This document shows positions 1-8,760 of a stretch of 64,000 nucleotides of DNA, one piece after another. A model generated the notes under the pieces. It was not told the origin of the DNA and did not search any database. It worked only from the letters and a program-made list of their open reading frames with translations. This stretch comes from Zhongshania marina (GTDB lineage Bacteria; Pseudomonadota; Gammaproteobacteria; Pseudomonadales; Spongiibacteraceae). Position 1 is the stretch's first letter. Each line of letters opens with the position of its first letter. Both the position numbers and the translations under genes were made by a program. The stretch covers positions 1 through 64,000 of the forward strand of contig NZ_PQGG01000036.1 in NCBI RefSeq assembly GCF_002915595.1, read 5' to 3'.

Positions 1-62
1 CATAACGACAACTTATCGAGTATTCGTGCTTTTCGAATATCTCGATCAAGGCCTTGTTCGAT
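1..62. other. possible integron attC-like site at window edge
   Basis: Positions 12-26 pair with 34-50 as a 15-bp stem with two single-base bulges on one strand, and CGACAA at 6-11 can pair with TTGT(T)CG at 54-60. The outer ends show CATAAC at 1-6 and GTTCGAT at 56-62, each one mismatch from the RYYYAAC/GTTRRRY core boxes as far as they are visible. The total length of about 62 nt and the extrahelical bases fit attC sites, and cassettes would be expected on this side of intI. The 5' base of the first box is outside the window, so this is a suggestion only. Confidence 0.3.
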
Positions 63-631
63 GTGGCGCTATTACAGCAGGAAACACACCGTAATGTTGT
101 TTGCTCCAGTAAAGCAAAGCGCCTGAATTGTAGCGAGCACAAAAAGAAATTATTACCGCGATGAGAGAGGGCTTTACGTAAAAGCAACCGCGGGGTCTGA
201 AGCAACAAATCACGACTTGTTCTTCGCGCCCCGCGGTTGCTTTTACGGTAAGACTGAGAGGCCATCTCGTCAACTTCCTTATTAGTTTTTCTTGCCATAA
301 GTCCCTCCGCCTATATACTGTTTATTTATACAGCCTTATTCGTGTGACAAGAAAATTTGGGCTTGATATAACATCGAACATTTGTATAACAAGCGCGCTC
401 GGTTTGCCGAGAATGTGTTTTTACACAACACGACGCAAGTCGCTAATTTATAAAAAGAAAATGAAAACGCCCCGTGATAGGGGATTGGGAAAGCGTGCAC
501 GCACGCATGTGCGGTTTGTAGTGTCCCCATATTTATTGTTCTCACTTCCTATGTGATTGATTTTTCTAGAACACATTCAAGTCGTTGCCGACAAAGCGTG
601 CGCTTCTATTTTTGCAAACCGAGCATAATAC
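63..631. other. gene-poor stretch beside the integrase
   Basis: I see no convincing gene here. Short open frames of 69-75 codons exist on both strands, but none resembles a known protein or has a clear ribosome site. The stretch holds a large inverted repeat (177-247) and a 5-bp GC hairpin (398-411). By position it could be an integron cassette oriented on the minus strand plus the attI region, but I could not identify attI. Confidence 0.3.
177..247. repeat. 19-bp perfect inverted repeat with nested inner hairpin
   Basis: The arms 177-195 and 229-247 are exact reverse complements and contain GCAACCGCGGGG and CCCCGCGGTTGC. The 33-nt space between them also folds: GAAG(C)AACAA at 199-208 pairs with TTGTTCTTC at 217-225 with one bulged C. 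The result is a long, almost fully paired extrudable hairpin. No T-tract follows on either strand, so it is not a typical terminator. The core boxes do not match attC. Its function is unknown. Confidence 0.6.
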
Positions 632-659
632 TTGACGACGCAAAAATATACTGTATATT
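632..659 (+). promoter_or_regulatory. predicted intI promoter (-35/-10)
   Basis: TTGACG (632-637) and TATATT (654-659) are separated by 16 bp, a good sigma-70 promoter, placing transcription start near 666. The TTG at 632 could open a longer reading frame but is better explained as the -35 box. Confidence 0.6.
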
Positions 660-666
660 TGAACAG
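651..666. promoter_or_regulatory. LexA box overlapping the intI promoter
   Basis: CTGTATATTTGAACAG matches the CTG-N10-CAG LexA operator and covers the -10 element. SOS control of integron integrases is established for other integrons. Its presence here is seen directly; LexA binding is inferred. Confidence 0.85.
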
Positions 667-691
667 CATTCGAGACAAGGAGTGTTTTGAT

Positions 692-1654
692 ATGTCTAGC
701 CCATTTTTAGAATCTCTACGCCGTGAAATGCGTCTACGTGGCTACAGTATTAGAACCGAGAAAACTTATCTTCACTGGATTAGGCAGTACATATATTTCA
801 TTAATAAGCGGCATCCAAAAGATGCCGGCCAAGACGAAGTAAAATCATTCTTGTCTATGTTGGCCAATGACCGTCATGTGGCAGTAAATACCCAAAAGGT
901 TGCACTCAACTCTCTAGTCTTTATGTATCACAAAGCCCTTAACATGCCTTTGGGTGAGCTAGACTTTTCTCTTGCGACAAAACAACGCACCCTTCCAACC
1001 GTGCTATCGGCTTCCGAAGTCGCTCGTATAATCGATCAGCTAACTGGCCGAAACCAACTTATCATTATGCTGCTCTATGGCAGCGGGTTGAGAGTCAGTG
1101 AGTGTTTACGAATACGCGTTAAAGATGTCGACTTACAGCGCCGAGCCTTAACGATCCACGATGGCAAAGGGCGTAAAGATCGACAAACTCTGATAGGAGA
1201 GTCAGCGTTAAACAATCTTAAAGAAGCCATTGAACAGGGTATATCTCGCCAGCGTGAAGACAACTTGCATGGCATAGGTTGCTCAGTGCCTCCTGCCTTA
1301 TCCCGAAAGTATCCCAATGCCTACAAAAGCGACGCATGGGCGTTTATATTTCCATCATCTAGTCTCTGTAACCACCCGATGACAGGCACGCTTTGTCGAC
1401 ATCACCTCCATGAGACTGTTGTTCGGCGTTTTTTGAAGCCTGCCGTACAGCAAGCAGACGTTACGCGTAAGCGGGTAAACTGTCACACCTTTCGGCATTC
1501 TTTTGCGACCCACATGCTGGCGGCAGGCACTGACATTAGAACGGTTCAAGAGTTACTGGGCCACAACGACGTCAGCACAACGCAAATTTATACCCACGTA
1601 CTTGGTCGTCATTATGCAGGCACGAGTAGCCCCCTTGATGCACTCAGTCAGTAG
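692..1654 (+). CDS. intI: integron integrase (tyrosine recombinase)
   Basis: Integron integrases insert and excise gene cassettes by attI x attC recombination. The 320-aa product has the full tyrosine-recombinase set: R134, K159, H265 and R268 (HTFRHSF), H291 (ELLGH) and nucleophile Y300 (IYTHVL). An extra segment at about residues 205-245, containing W216 and a FIFPSS stretch followed by RHHLHE, is the insertion that separates IntI from XerC/XerD. The start at 692 is chosen because AAGGAG (677-682) lies 9 nt upstream; the longer frame from TTG 632 would begin inside the promoter and LexA box. It appears intact. Cassettes would be expected to the left, mostly outside this window. Confidence 0.92.
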   Translation: MSSPFLESLRREMRLRGYSIRTEKTYLHWIRQYIYFINKRHPKDAGQDEVKSFLSMLANDRHVAVNTQKVALNSLVFMYHKALNMPLGELDFSLATKQRTLPTVLSASEVARIIDQLTGRNQLIIMLLYGSGLRVSECLRIRVKDVDLQRRALTIHDGKGRKDRQTLIGESALNNLKEAIEQGISRQREDNLHGIGCSVPPALSRKYPNAYKSDAWAFIFPSSSLCNHPMTGTLCRHHLHETVVRRFLKPAVQQADVTRKRVNCHTFRHSFATHMLAAGTDIRTVQELLGHNDVSTTQIYTHVLGRHYAGTSSPLDALSQ

Positions 1655-1742
1655 GCTATAGCAACGACATTGTTTTTATCATTCTTCAGCAACAGCTCAT
1701 AGCTTGAGATACTCAATATTGATGCGGCGCCTACATTGACTC

Positions 1743-1768
1743 CTGGGTCTCGCTATCGCGAGACCCAG
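1743..1768. repeat. 11-bp perfect hairpin downstream of intI
   Basis: CTGGGTCTCGC and GCGAGACCCAG flank the loop TATC. The stem is strong but has no T-run on either side. It lies between the converging ends of intI and the allophanate hydrolase gene and may act as a processing or termination structure for either. Confidence 0.5.
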
Positions 1769-1874
1769 CCTACTGTTCTATGATCAAACGTACCATTCAA
1801 AACTAGCCAGCCCTACTTAGACGGGATCTCTGCCGGCAATCAGACCATGTTTAAATACTCGCCGGCAGCAAGGT

Positions 1875-3674
1875 TTACTTTGCTGCCAGATATTTGCGCC
1901 ACCCGCCAAAATGGCTAATGTCTTCAGCACCGGCCAAGCCGGATGCCTCACATATAAAGCCGCTCACCACACTGCCATCCTGCAAGCTGACTTTGCCGAT
2001 ACCCAAGGGCGCAGGAATGCCGGCAACAAAACTGCCAAACTCGCTAGCAGGCACTGACCACACCTCGACCTCTATCGCGCAGCCTTGGCCTTGCGATGCA
2101 ATGACCATACCCGGCCTAAACGGCGGGCCACCAGCCAAGGCGTAAAGTTGGTAATTCGGCGTCGATAGTGTTTTTGAAACTAAATAAGCGCCGCGTTCAG
2201 TTAATTGCCAATTTAAAGGCTGGCCCTGTAAATGCGCACCGCACACCGCAACAGCAATACGCTGCTGATTTTTAATCGGCGCGGTACTCAATGCTTGATA
2301 GTCAGACTGATCTTTACCTAGTGGCAATTTAAATAATTGCTGTAGGTAGTTCGCAACCGACAGCAAACGTCGATCAGTGAAGGCTTCACCAACCAGAGTG
2401 AGGCCAAAGGGGAATCCGCTGTCAGTGAATCCCGTCGGCACCGCCACCCCAGCCAAATCAAATAAGTTCATATAGTTGGTGTAGTAGCCCAAATTACTAT
2501 TCAAGGTAATTGGGTCCTGATTCACCTCGTCGATGGCATACGGCCTACCCGCAGTAGGTGTGAGCAAGCAATCAACACTTTCTAATACCGTTGTTGCTGC
2601 TTTGCGCAAAGCTTTTAGACGATACTGCGCCCTAAACGCCTCTACCGCAGAACCTCTTTCACCCGCCGAAATGATGGTGCGGGTGACATCTAGCAATGCC
2701 TCTGGACGTTTTTGAATAAGTGGCGAAGTTGCGATGTATCGCTCTGCCACCCACGGGCCTTCGTACAATAAACGTGCTGCCTCAATAAAGGGCGCAAAGT
2801 CGACCTCCACAAGCTCGACACCACTGGCGGCGATAGCCGCCAATGAGCGCTGATAACACTGGGCATAAGCCTCATGGCCAAAAAACGATAGCTGTTCTGC
2901 GGGTAATACGCCGATGCGCAACGGCCCCTGCCACTGACCATAGTGCCGCGCGCTATTAGCAAAGGGATTGCTGCGACTATAGGCATCGCTTGCGTCTTCA
3001 CCCTCGGCAATGGCCAAGATCGCGTTAGCGTCATCACACTGCAGGGCAAAGATCGTAATGCAATCCAATGATCGGCAAGCCGGTAGCATGCCGCTGGCAG
3101 ACAGTAGTCCGATGCTGGGTTTCACACCGACTAAATTATTAAAGCAGGCCGGTACGCGGCCAGAACCTGCGGTATCTGTGCCCAGTGAAAAGCTCGCCAT
3201 GCCCAATGCCACCGACACCGCCGAACCCGCACTGGAACCACCGCTAATCATGCTGGGGTCAAAACTGTTTTTACAGGCTCCCCACGGTGAGCGCGTACCC
3301 ACCAAGCCGGTCGCAAATTGATCGAGATTGGTTTTGCCAACTGGAATCGCGCCCGCATCAATTAAGCGCTGCACAACAAAGGCTGAACGCTCTGGCGTAT
3401 AAGCAAAAGCGTCGCAGGCCGCCGTTGTAGGTACGCCAGCCAAATCGATATTATCTTTTATCGCAAAGGGAATACCGTATAGGGGCAAGGCATCCGCTGA
3501 GCTAGTTTCCAAACGCTGTAAATAAGGCTCTAACTCCGCCGCCGTGAGCTGATGAATCCAAATATTATGGTCTCGATGCTGTTCACAACGCTCAGCAACC
3601 ATCGCCATCACTTCGCGCGGCGTCACCTTATTCTTCGCGTAAGCCCCACGTAATTCAGTCAATGAAAGATTCAT
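1875..3674 (-). CDS. atzF: allophanate hydrolase
   Basis: Hydrolyses allophanate to ammonia and CO2, the last step of the guanidine pathway encoded upstream. The 599-aa length equals the two-domain family. An amidase-signature domain occupies about residues 1-450, with catalytic Lys73 (AIKDNID), Ser148 (GGSSAGS) and nucleophile Ser171 (DTAGSGRVP). The C-terminal domain (about 470-599) is the AtzF-type domain that acts on the decarboxylated intermediate. ATG overlaps the stop of the carboxylase gene by 4 nt (ATGA) and is preceded by GGAGGA, so the two are translationally coupled. It is the last gene of the operon. Because carboxyguanidine deiminase genes lie in the same operon, its substrate most likely derives from guanidine rather than urea. 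Confidence 0.94.
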   Translation of the reverse strand: MNLSLTELRGAYAKNKVTPREVMAMVAERCEQHRDHNIWIHQLTAAELEPYLQRLETSSADALPLYGIPFAIKDNIDLAGVPTTAACDAFAYTPERSAFVVQRLIDAGAIPVGKTNLDQFATGLVGTRSPWGACKNSFDPSMISGGSSAGSAVSVALGMASFSLGTDTAGSGRVPACFNNLVGVKPSIGLLSASGMLPACRSLDCITIFALQCDDANAILAIAEGEDASDAYSRSNPFANSARHYGQWQGPLRIGVLPAEQLSFFGHEAYAQCYQRSLAAIAASGVELVEVDFAPFIEAARLLYEGPWVAERYIATSPLIQKRPEALLDVTRTIISAGERGSAVEAFRAQYRLKALRKAATTVLESVDCLLTPTAGRPYAIDEVNQDPITLNSNLGYYTNYMNLFDLAGVAVPTGFTDSGFPFGLTLVGEAFTDRRLLSVANYLQQLFKLPLGKDQSDYQALSTAPIKNQQRIAVAVCGAHLQGQPLNWQLTERGAYLVSKTLSTPNYQLYALAGGPPFRPGMVIASQGQGCAIEVEVWSVPASEFGSFVAGIPAPLGIGKVSLQDGSVVSGFICEASGLAGAEDISHFGGWRKYLAAK

Positions 3675-6600
3675 ACTAGTTCCTCCAAAATCAGTACCGA
3701 CTGGCCAGCACTTACTCGCGCACCCTCGCGCAATAATTGTTTTTTAACTCGTCCGGCCTGCGGTGCAAACACAGCAATTTCCATCTTCATTGATTCCAAC
3801 AGTAGTAGCGGCTGGCCAATCTCTACCACATCACCCTCCTTCACGAGCAATTGCCAAACACTGCCAGCCACCGAGCTATCCACGGGAATTTCACCCTCTT
3901 GCAAGCTCACCTCATCAGCGGCGTCATCAATCTCAGGGGCTTCATAATGGAATTGGCCATCGGCATGCCAACGCGCCAACTCTTCCGCAAAGGCCTGCTC
4001 GCGCTTTTCAGTGTGACTGGCAATTTCTGAAGCATTATCAGCCAGCATTTGTTGATAATCCGCCAGCGAAAATTCACCCTCTTCAATGCGCAGAGAGTAT
4101 TTACCCAAGGGAAAATCATTGCGGATTTGCAGTAATTCGTCCTGACTAACTTCGTAGAAACGAATCTGATCAAAGAAGCGCAGCAAATACGGCTCGGTAA
4201 ACTCCTTAGTGCGGCGGTAGCGGTTCCACATTTGCAGGGTTCTACCAATAAATTGATAGCCGCCCGGCCCCTCCATGCCATACACACAGAGATAGGAACC
4301 GCCAATACCCACCGAGTTTTCCGCCGTCCAGGTTCGCGCCGGATTGTATTTTGTGGTGACTAGGCGATGACGCGGATCTACCGGCGTAGCCACCGGCGCG
4401 CCCAAATACACATCCCCCAACCCCATTACCAAATAGGCGGCATCAAACACGATGTCTTTTACGGCCTCAATACTTTCCAAACCGTTTATACGACGAATGA
4501 ATTCCAAATTACTTGGACACCAGGGCGCGTTTTGACGCACCGACTGCTGGTATTTTGCAATGGCTTGGCGACAGGCTTCGTCGTCCCAACTCAGCGGTAA
4601 ATACACCGTGCGCGACGGTACATTGAGTTGTTCTAACTGGGTAGACAGATACGTCTCCGCCTCGGCTAATACCGCGAGTAAATCCGCCAAGGAAATAGTT
4701 TGAGAATCATAATGCAATTGCAATGAGCGAATGCCCGGTGTCATTTCCCGCACACCCGCCACCGCGTTTTGCTGCAAGTGCTGCATTAAGGCGTGGGCCC
4801 GAAAGCGCAGGCGAATATCCAATTCCTGTGGGCCATATTCAACCAATAAGAAATGATCGCCGGCAACGCGGTAAACCACCTCATCACCAACTTCATCTGC
4901 ACTCAAGCGCTGAACAATAGGTGATGGCAATTCACTTAGCGCTGTCATCGCCGGTGCATCCACTGTCAGATGTTGAATACTCGCTAGCTGCGCCTGTTCG
5001 GCACGAACTGCGTCGTCAATGGTCACCGCCACAAAGCGCAGCTTATCGCCGGCGCGCAATTGCCCCAGCTTCCACAGGTCTGCGCTAATCACGGTGGCGG
5101 GACACACAAAGCCGCCCAAAGATGGGCCATCAGGGCCAAGAATCACCGGCATATCACCGGTGAAATCCACCGTCCCAAAAGCGTAGGCATTGTCGTGAAT
5201 GTTGGATGGATGCATTCCGGCTTCGCCACCACTGCTTCGCGCCCAGGTCGGTTTGGGGCCGATTAAACGCACACCGGTGCGGCTGGAGTTGTAATGCACT
5301 TCCCAGCTGGCTGAGAAAAATGCGTCTATATCCGCGTCGGTAAAAAAGTCCGGCGCGCCATGTGGGCCGTAGATCACCCGCAAACACCATTCATGATTAA
5401 TTTCTGGCTTTAGTTCAGCGGGCAAATGTTGCGGCATCGCAACAGCGTCTTTTAATGCCAATACATCGCCAACCCGCAAAGCACGACCACTGTGACCACC
5501 AAATTGCCCCAGTGTGAAGGTCGAACGCGACCCTAAATATTCTGGGCATTGAACGCCACCCGCCACCGCCAAATACGCTCTAGCACCCGCAGAGATGCGA
5601 CCAAGATGCAAAGTCTGTCCCGCCTCAATATGAATGACCTGCCAAGGCGCTAGCGTTATACCGTCTTGCCCAGCCGTGCCTCCCACCAGTGTTGCTGGCA
5701 GCTCTGCACCGCCGATCACCACATCAGTCGCTTCGCTAAACTGCAGGCTAGGGCCTTGTAGCGTTATTTCCAAACCCGCCGCGTCATCGTCATTACCCAA
5801 CAGACGATTCGCCAAGCGGAAGGAGTAATTATCAAAGGGGCCAGAGGGCGGCACGCCAACATCCCAATAGCCGCTGCGTCCGGGATAATCTTGTATCGTG
5901 GTTTGCGTACCCGCCTGCAACACATCTATGCGGCGCGGCTCCCAAGTAAAATCATTTAGGTAGCGGGTAGTGATCAAGCCTTCTTTTAATAAAGAATCAC
6001 TGAGCAGTGCGCGCAAATAATCGCGATTACTTACTATGCCGTAAAGCTCCGTTTCATCCAGTGCTGTAGCGACACCCTTGAGCGCCGCCGCCCGCTCTGG
6101 GGCATGAAAAATCACCTTCGCCAACATGGGGTCAAAATACGGCGACACCTCAATGCCGCTGTCCAACCAATGATCTATACGCAAGCCCTCGGCCTGCGGA
6201 AATGACACCTTGCTGAGTAAACCTGCGCAGGGTTGAAACTGCCGATAGGGATCTTCGGCATACACCCTCACCTGCACCGCATGTCCCTTTGGCACTAGCT
6301 TTTTACGCAGCTCCGACAGCTCGGGTAAATCGCCGCTGGCAAGCATTAACATCCATGCAACTAGATCGACTCCCCACACTGCCTCAGTTACACCGTGCTC
6401 TACTTGCAGACGGGTATTCACTTCTAAAAAATAAAATTCGCGGCTGTCTTGGTCGTAAATAAATTCAACAGTGCCGGCATTGCGGTAATTCACCGCCGCT
6501 AGTAAATCCTCAGATTGGGTGTACAACAAGTGCCGTACTGAATCAGGTAGATTCGGTGCCGGGCACTCCTCCACCACCTTTTGATTTCGGCGTTGAGCTG

Positions 6601-7285
6601 AACAATCCCGTTCGCCGATTGCAACGACTTGACCGTAGCCATCGCCAAAGACCTGAACTTCAATATGCCGAGCGCGGGCGATAAATTTTTCTAAAAACAC
6701 ACCGTCATTTGAAAAATTATTGCCGCCCAATTTTTTAACTTTGTCGAAGCCGCTGCGTAGGTCTTCTTCGCTGTGACAGACCTGCATACCAATACCACCA
6801 CCGCCAGCGGTGCTCTTTAACATCACAGGGTAACCAATCACATTGGCATGACTTACCGCGCTGTCTAAATCACTTAACAGACCGGTGCCCGGCGGCAGCG
6901 GCACCCCAACAGATTCAGCAATTTCGCGGGCTTTATGTTTTAAACCAAAATCCAGCATGTGCTTCGCGGTAGGCCCAATAAAGGCAATACCGTCTGCTTC
7001 GCACTGCCGAACAAAATCAGCATTCTCGCTGAGAAAGCCGTAACCGGGATGGATAGCCTCTGCGCCACAGCGCTGGGCGATATCTAATATTTTTTCAATA
7101 TTTAAATACGTATCTGCAGCTCCGCCATCACCCAAGCTATAGGCTTCATCAGCGTTGCGCACATGCAAGCTGCGCGCGTCCGCTTCGGCGTAGACCGAGA
7201 CTGCAATAATATTAAATTGTTTTAGGGTGCGAATAATCCGCGTAGCGATGGCGCCACGGTTAGCAATTAATACTTTCTGGAACAT
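3671..7285 (-). CDS. guanidine carboxylase (urea carboxylase family)
   Basis: Biotin-dependent, ATP-driven carboxylase. Domains in order: biotin carboxylase with ATP-grasp (about 1-450, glycine loop GGGGIGM), KipA/KipI-like carboxyltransferase region (about 460-1050), and biotinyl domain with Lys1167 in ESMKMEIAV. At 1204 aa it matches full-length urea carboxylases. Sequence alone would be called urea carboxylase. The guanidine-I and guanidine-II riboswitches and DUF1989 pair in the operon identify the subtype that carboxylates guanidine, as established for such loci. I start at 7285 because MFQKVLIANRG is the family's usual N-terminus and a weak GGA precedes it; an in-frame ATG at 7291 is the alternative. 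The predicted guanidine-II riboswitch abuts the start. Confidence 0.88.
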   Translation of the reverse strand: MFQKVLIANRGAIATRIIRTLKQFNIIAVSVYAEADARSLHVRNADEAYSLGDGGAADTYLNIEKILDIAQRCGAEAIHPGYGFLSENADFVRQCEADGIAFIGPTAKHMLDFGLKHKAREIAESVGVPLPPGTGLLSDLDSAVSHANVIGYPVMLKSTAGGGGIGMQVCHSEEDLRSGFDKVKKLGGNNFSNDGVFLEKFIARARHIEVQVFGDGYGQVVAIGERDCSAQRRNQKVVEECPAPNLPDSVRHLLYTQSEDLLAAVNYRNAGTVEFIYDQDSREFYFLEVNTRLQVEHGVTEAVWGVDLVAWMLMLASGDLPELSELRKKLVPKGHAVQVRVYAEDPYRQFQPCAGLLSKVSFPQAEGLRIDHWLDSGIEVSPYFDPMLAKVIFHAPERAAALKGVATALDETELYGIVSNRDYLRALLSDSLLKEGLITTRYLNDFTWEPRRIDVLQAGTQTTIQDYPGRSGYWDVGVPPSGPFDNYSFRLANRLLGNDDDAAGLEITLQGPSLQFSEATDVVIGGAELPATLVGGTAGQDGITLAPWQVIHIEAGQTLHLGRISAGARAYLAVAGGVQCPEYLGSRSTFTLGQFGGHSGRALRVGDVLALKDAVAMPQHLPAELKPEINHEWCLRVIYGPHGAPDFFTDADIDAFFSASWEVHYNSSRTGVRLIGPKPTWARSSGGEAGMHPSNIHDNAYAFGTVDFTGDMPVILGPDGPSLGGFVCPATVISADLWKLGQLRAGDKLRFVAVTIDDAVRAEQAQLASIQHLTVDAPAMTALSELPSPIVQRLSADEVGDEVVYRVAGDHFLLVEYGPQELDIRLRFRAHALMQHLQQNAVAGVREMTPGIRSLQLHYDSQTISLADLLAVLAEAETYLSTQLEQLNVPSRTVYLPLSWDDEACRQAIAKYQQSVRQNAPWCPSNLEFIRRINGLESIEAVKDIVFDAAYLVMGLGDVYLGAPVATPVDPRHRLVTTKYNPARTWTAENSVGIGGSYLCVYGMEGPGGYQFIGRTLQMWNRYRRTKEFTEPYLLRFFDQIRFYEVSQDELLQIRNDFPLGKYSLRIEEGEFSLADYQQMLADNASEIASHTEKREQAFAEELARWHADGQFHYEAPEIDDAADEVSLQEGEIPVDSSVAGSVWQLLVKEGDVVEIGQPLLLLESMKMEIAVFAPQAGRVKKQLLREGARVSAGQSVLILEELV

Positions 7286-7291
7286 AGTCAT

Positions 7292-7340
7292 CCGGTAGCG
7301 GGCCGTCCCGCTATGTCATACGACAGTGGCCGTCCACTGA
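7292..7340 (-). promoter_or_regulatory. guanidine-II (mini-ykkC) riboswitch
   Basis: On the minus strand two hairpins follow each other: CAGTGG-ACGG-CCACTG (7339-7324), a 10-nt linker, then TAGCGGG-ACGG-CCCGCTA (7313-7296). Two short stems with identical ACGR tetraloops placed directly before a start codon is the hallmark of class II guanidine riboswitches. The second stem ends 4 nt before the ATG at 7291 and just before the weak Shine-Dalgarno GGA for the ATG at 7285, so translational control of the carboxylase is likely. It sits inside an operon already headed by a class I guanidine riboswitch. Confidence 0.85.
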
Positions 7341-7391
7341 AGATGGTTTATAACAAGTCAGACGTCGGATGTCGGGCATCTGACGTGGTGC

Positions 7392-8033
7392 TTAAGCATT
7401 CCAAACGAGGTATTCAATTGGCGTTGGGTTATAGGCATTGCAGGGATTGTTTAACTGCGGACAGTTAGAGATTAAAACGTAAACATCTACCAAGGCCTTT
7501 AATTCCACGTATTTTCCCGGCGCCGAAATACCGTCAGCAAAACTTAGGCCGCCTTCTTCGGTAACGGGTACGTTCATGAAAAAATTTATATTGTGGGTGA
7601 TATCCCGCTTACTTAGGCCGTATTCGGGCTTTTCGGCTATTGCTAACATCCAGCTATCACGACAGGCATGCATACAACGTTTTTCTAAGTCATAGCGAAC
7701 TGTATTGCTCTCGGTCGCGCAGGCACCGCCTAAGGTATCGTGGCGGCCACAGGTGTCGGCGACAATTTCTAACATGGCGCGATTCTTATTGCTGCGCAGC
7801 ACTGAGCCGGCAGTTAAGTACACATTGTGCTGTTCACGAATGGTATCGGTAGCGCTGTAGCGCTCGCTCGGATCATCAACACAGTAGAACAAAGTATCGG
7901 CGGCTTGATTACCTTCTAAATCAAGAATTCGACATATTTGCCCTGCGCTGACTTTACCTAGGTAATAGTCACCCGCCCACACCACTTCGCGAAACACCGC
8001 CGTCTCTAATGACAAATTACTTTCTTTAATCAT
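7392..8033 (-). CDS. carboxyguanidine deiminase subunit (DUF1989, urea carboxylase-associated)
   Basis: One of two tandem, paralogous DUF1989 proteins (213 aa), historically named urea carboxylase-associated protein. In characterised guanidine loci the pair forms CgdAB, which converts carboxyguanidine to allophanate plus ammonia. Visible family features are a [13 protein letters not shown] segment near residues 38-50 and a [11 protein letters not shown] segment near 94-104 that probably contributes metal or active-site ligands. The second gene (8048-8758) ends 14 nt upstream, and the carboxylase follows after a 100-nt leader carrying the class II riboswitch. I do not assign cgdA or cgdB, because the order cannot be decided from sequence inspection. 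Confidence 0.88.
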   Translation of the reverse strand: MIKESNLSLETAVFREVVWAGDYYLGKVSAGQICRILDLEGNQAADTLFYCVDDPSERYSATDTIREQHNVYLTAGSVLRSNKNRAMLEIVADTCGRHDTLGGACATESNTVRYDLEKRCMHACRDSWMLAIAEKPEYGLSKRDITHNINFFMNVPVTEEGGLSFADGISAPGKYVELKALVDVYVLISNCPQLNNPCNAYNPTPIEYLVWNA

Positions 8034-8047
8034 AAAGCAGCCCTCCC

Positions 8048-8758
8048 TCAGCAGCCTAAGTGGTACAAGGCATTATTTTTGAAACCGCGACGATTCTCAT
8101 CGCAGTGATTTAGACACACATCGTCTTCGCTCATCGGCGCCGCCACACTAAGCTCAACACCAATGCGATGGCGCGGGTAGTCTTCGGCCATTCGCAGGGG
8201 ATGAGGGCAGGCATGAATTAACACCAAGGCATCCATTTCTAAACGCAAGCTAAGACTATTCCCCGCCCTACTATTGTTATTGGCCAAAGTCATATTACCG
8301 TCAGCGTCAGTCACTACTTTGCTAAACCAATTAAGATTGGCCGCCATGTCTGCAGCACCTAGGCCGTACTTTGCCAATTCCGTTAAAAAGGCATCGTAAC
8401 CATTTTGATGCCAATCATTGCGGTCATTTTGATAATCCCGTGCACCCCAGCGATCTGCAACTTGGCTAGCATGAATATTGCCGCACACCGTGTCGTGCCA
8501 ACCCACATCATCAGCAGTGACCGAGGCAAAAATACGCCCCATATCGGAATATAGGCAGTGGCCCTTTGTTAGCTTAAACGTGTGCTGGCACTTGAGGGTG
8601 TCCGGCGCGTTATAGCGCTCTAAAAGATTGCGCGGGTTATAGAACAACATACCAGCGTTACCGTTACCGTCTACATCACGCAGCGTAATTTGCGTACCAC
8701 GCCGGAGCTCAATGGACCAATGCCCACCTGCTGGAATTTCAGTTTGATAATTTTCCAT
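8048..8758 (-). CDS. carboxyguanidine deiminase subunit (DUF1989, larger paralogue)
   Basis: Larger member (236 aa) of the DUF1989 pair. It shares with its neighbour the pattern of a [14 protein letters not shown] segment near residue 28 and a GWHDTVCGN segment near 87-95. With the neighbouring subunit it is predicted to deiminate carboxyguanidine to allophanate, providing the link between the carboxylase and allophanate hydrolase. It lies two nucleotides downstream of the ABC ATPase gene, so import and breakdown genes are co-transcribed. The family also contains unrelated aminomethyl-transferase-like annotations; the operon context favours the deiminase role. Confidence 0.88.
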   Translation of the reverse strand: MENYQTEIPAGGHWSIELRRGTQITLRDVDGNGNAGMLFYNPRNLLERYNAPDTLKCQHTFKLTKGHCLYSDMGRIFASVTADDVGWHDTVCGNIHASQVADRWGARDYQNDRNDWHQNGYDAFLTELAKYGLGAADMAANLNWFSKVVTDADGNMTLANNNSRAGNSLSLRLEMDALVLIHACPHPLRMAEDYPRHRIGVELSVAAPMSEDDVCLNHCDENRRGFKNNALYHLGC

Positions 8759-8760
8759 TC

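Noticed and set aside
384-520. GTATAAC near 384 as the first box of an attC site
   Set aside because: No GTTRRRY partner at a suitable distance and the intervening sequence does not fold as an attC arm; only a 5-bp hairpin is present.
46-556. Short open frames on both strands beside intI as cassette genes
   Set aside because: They run through the large palindrome or lack ribosome sites, and the products resemble nothing known.
632-691. Upstream TTG start for intI adding 20 residues
   Set aside because: It would place the start within the -35 box and the LexA operator; ATG 692 has AAGGAG at good spacing and gives the usual IntI N-terminus.
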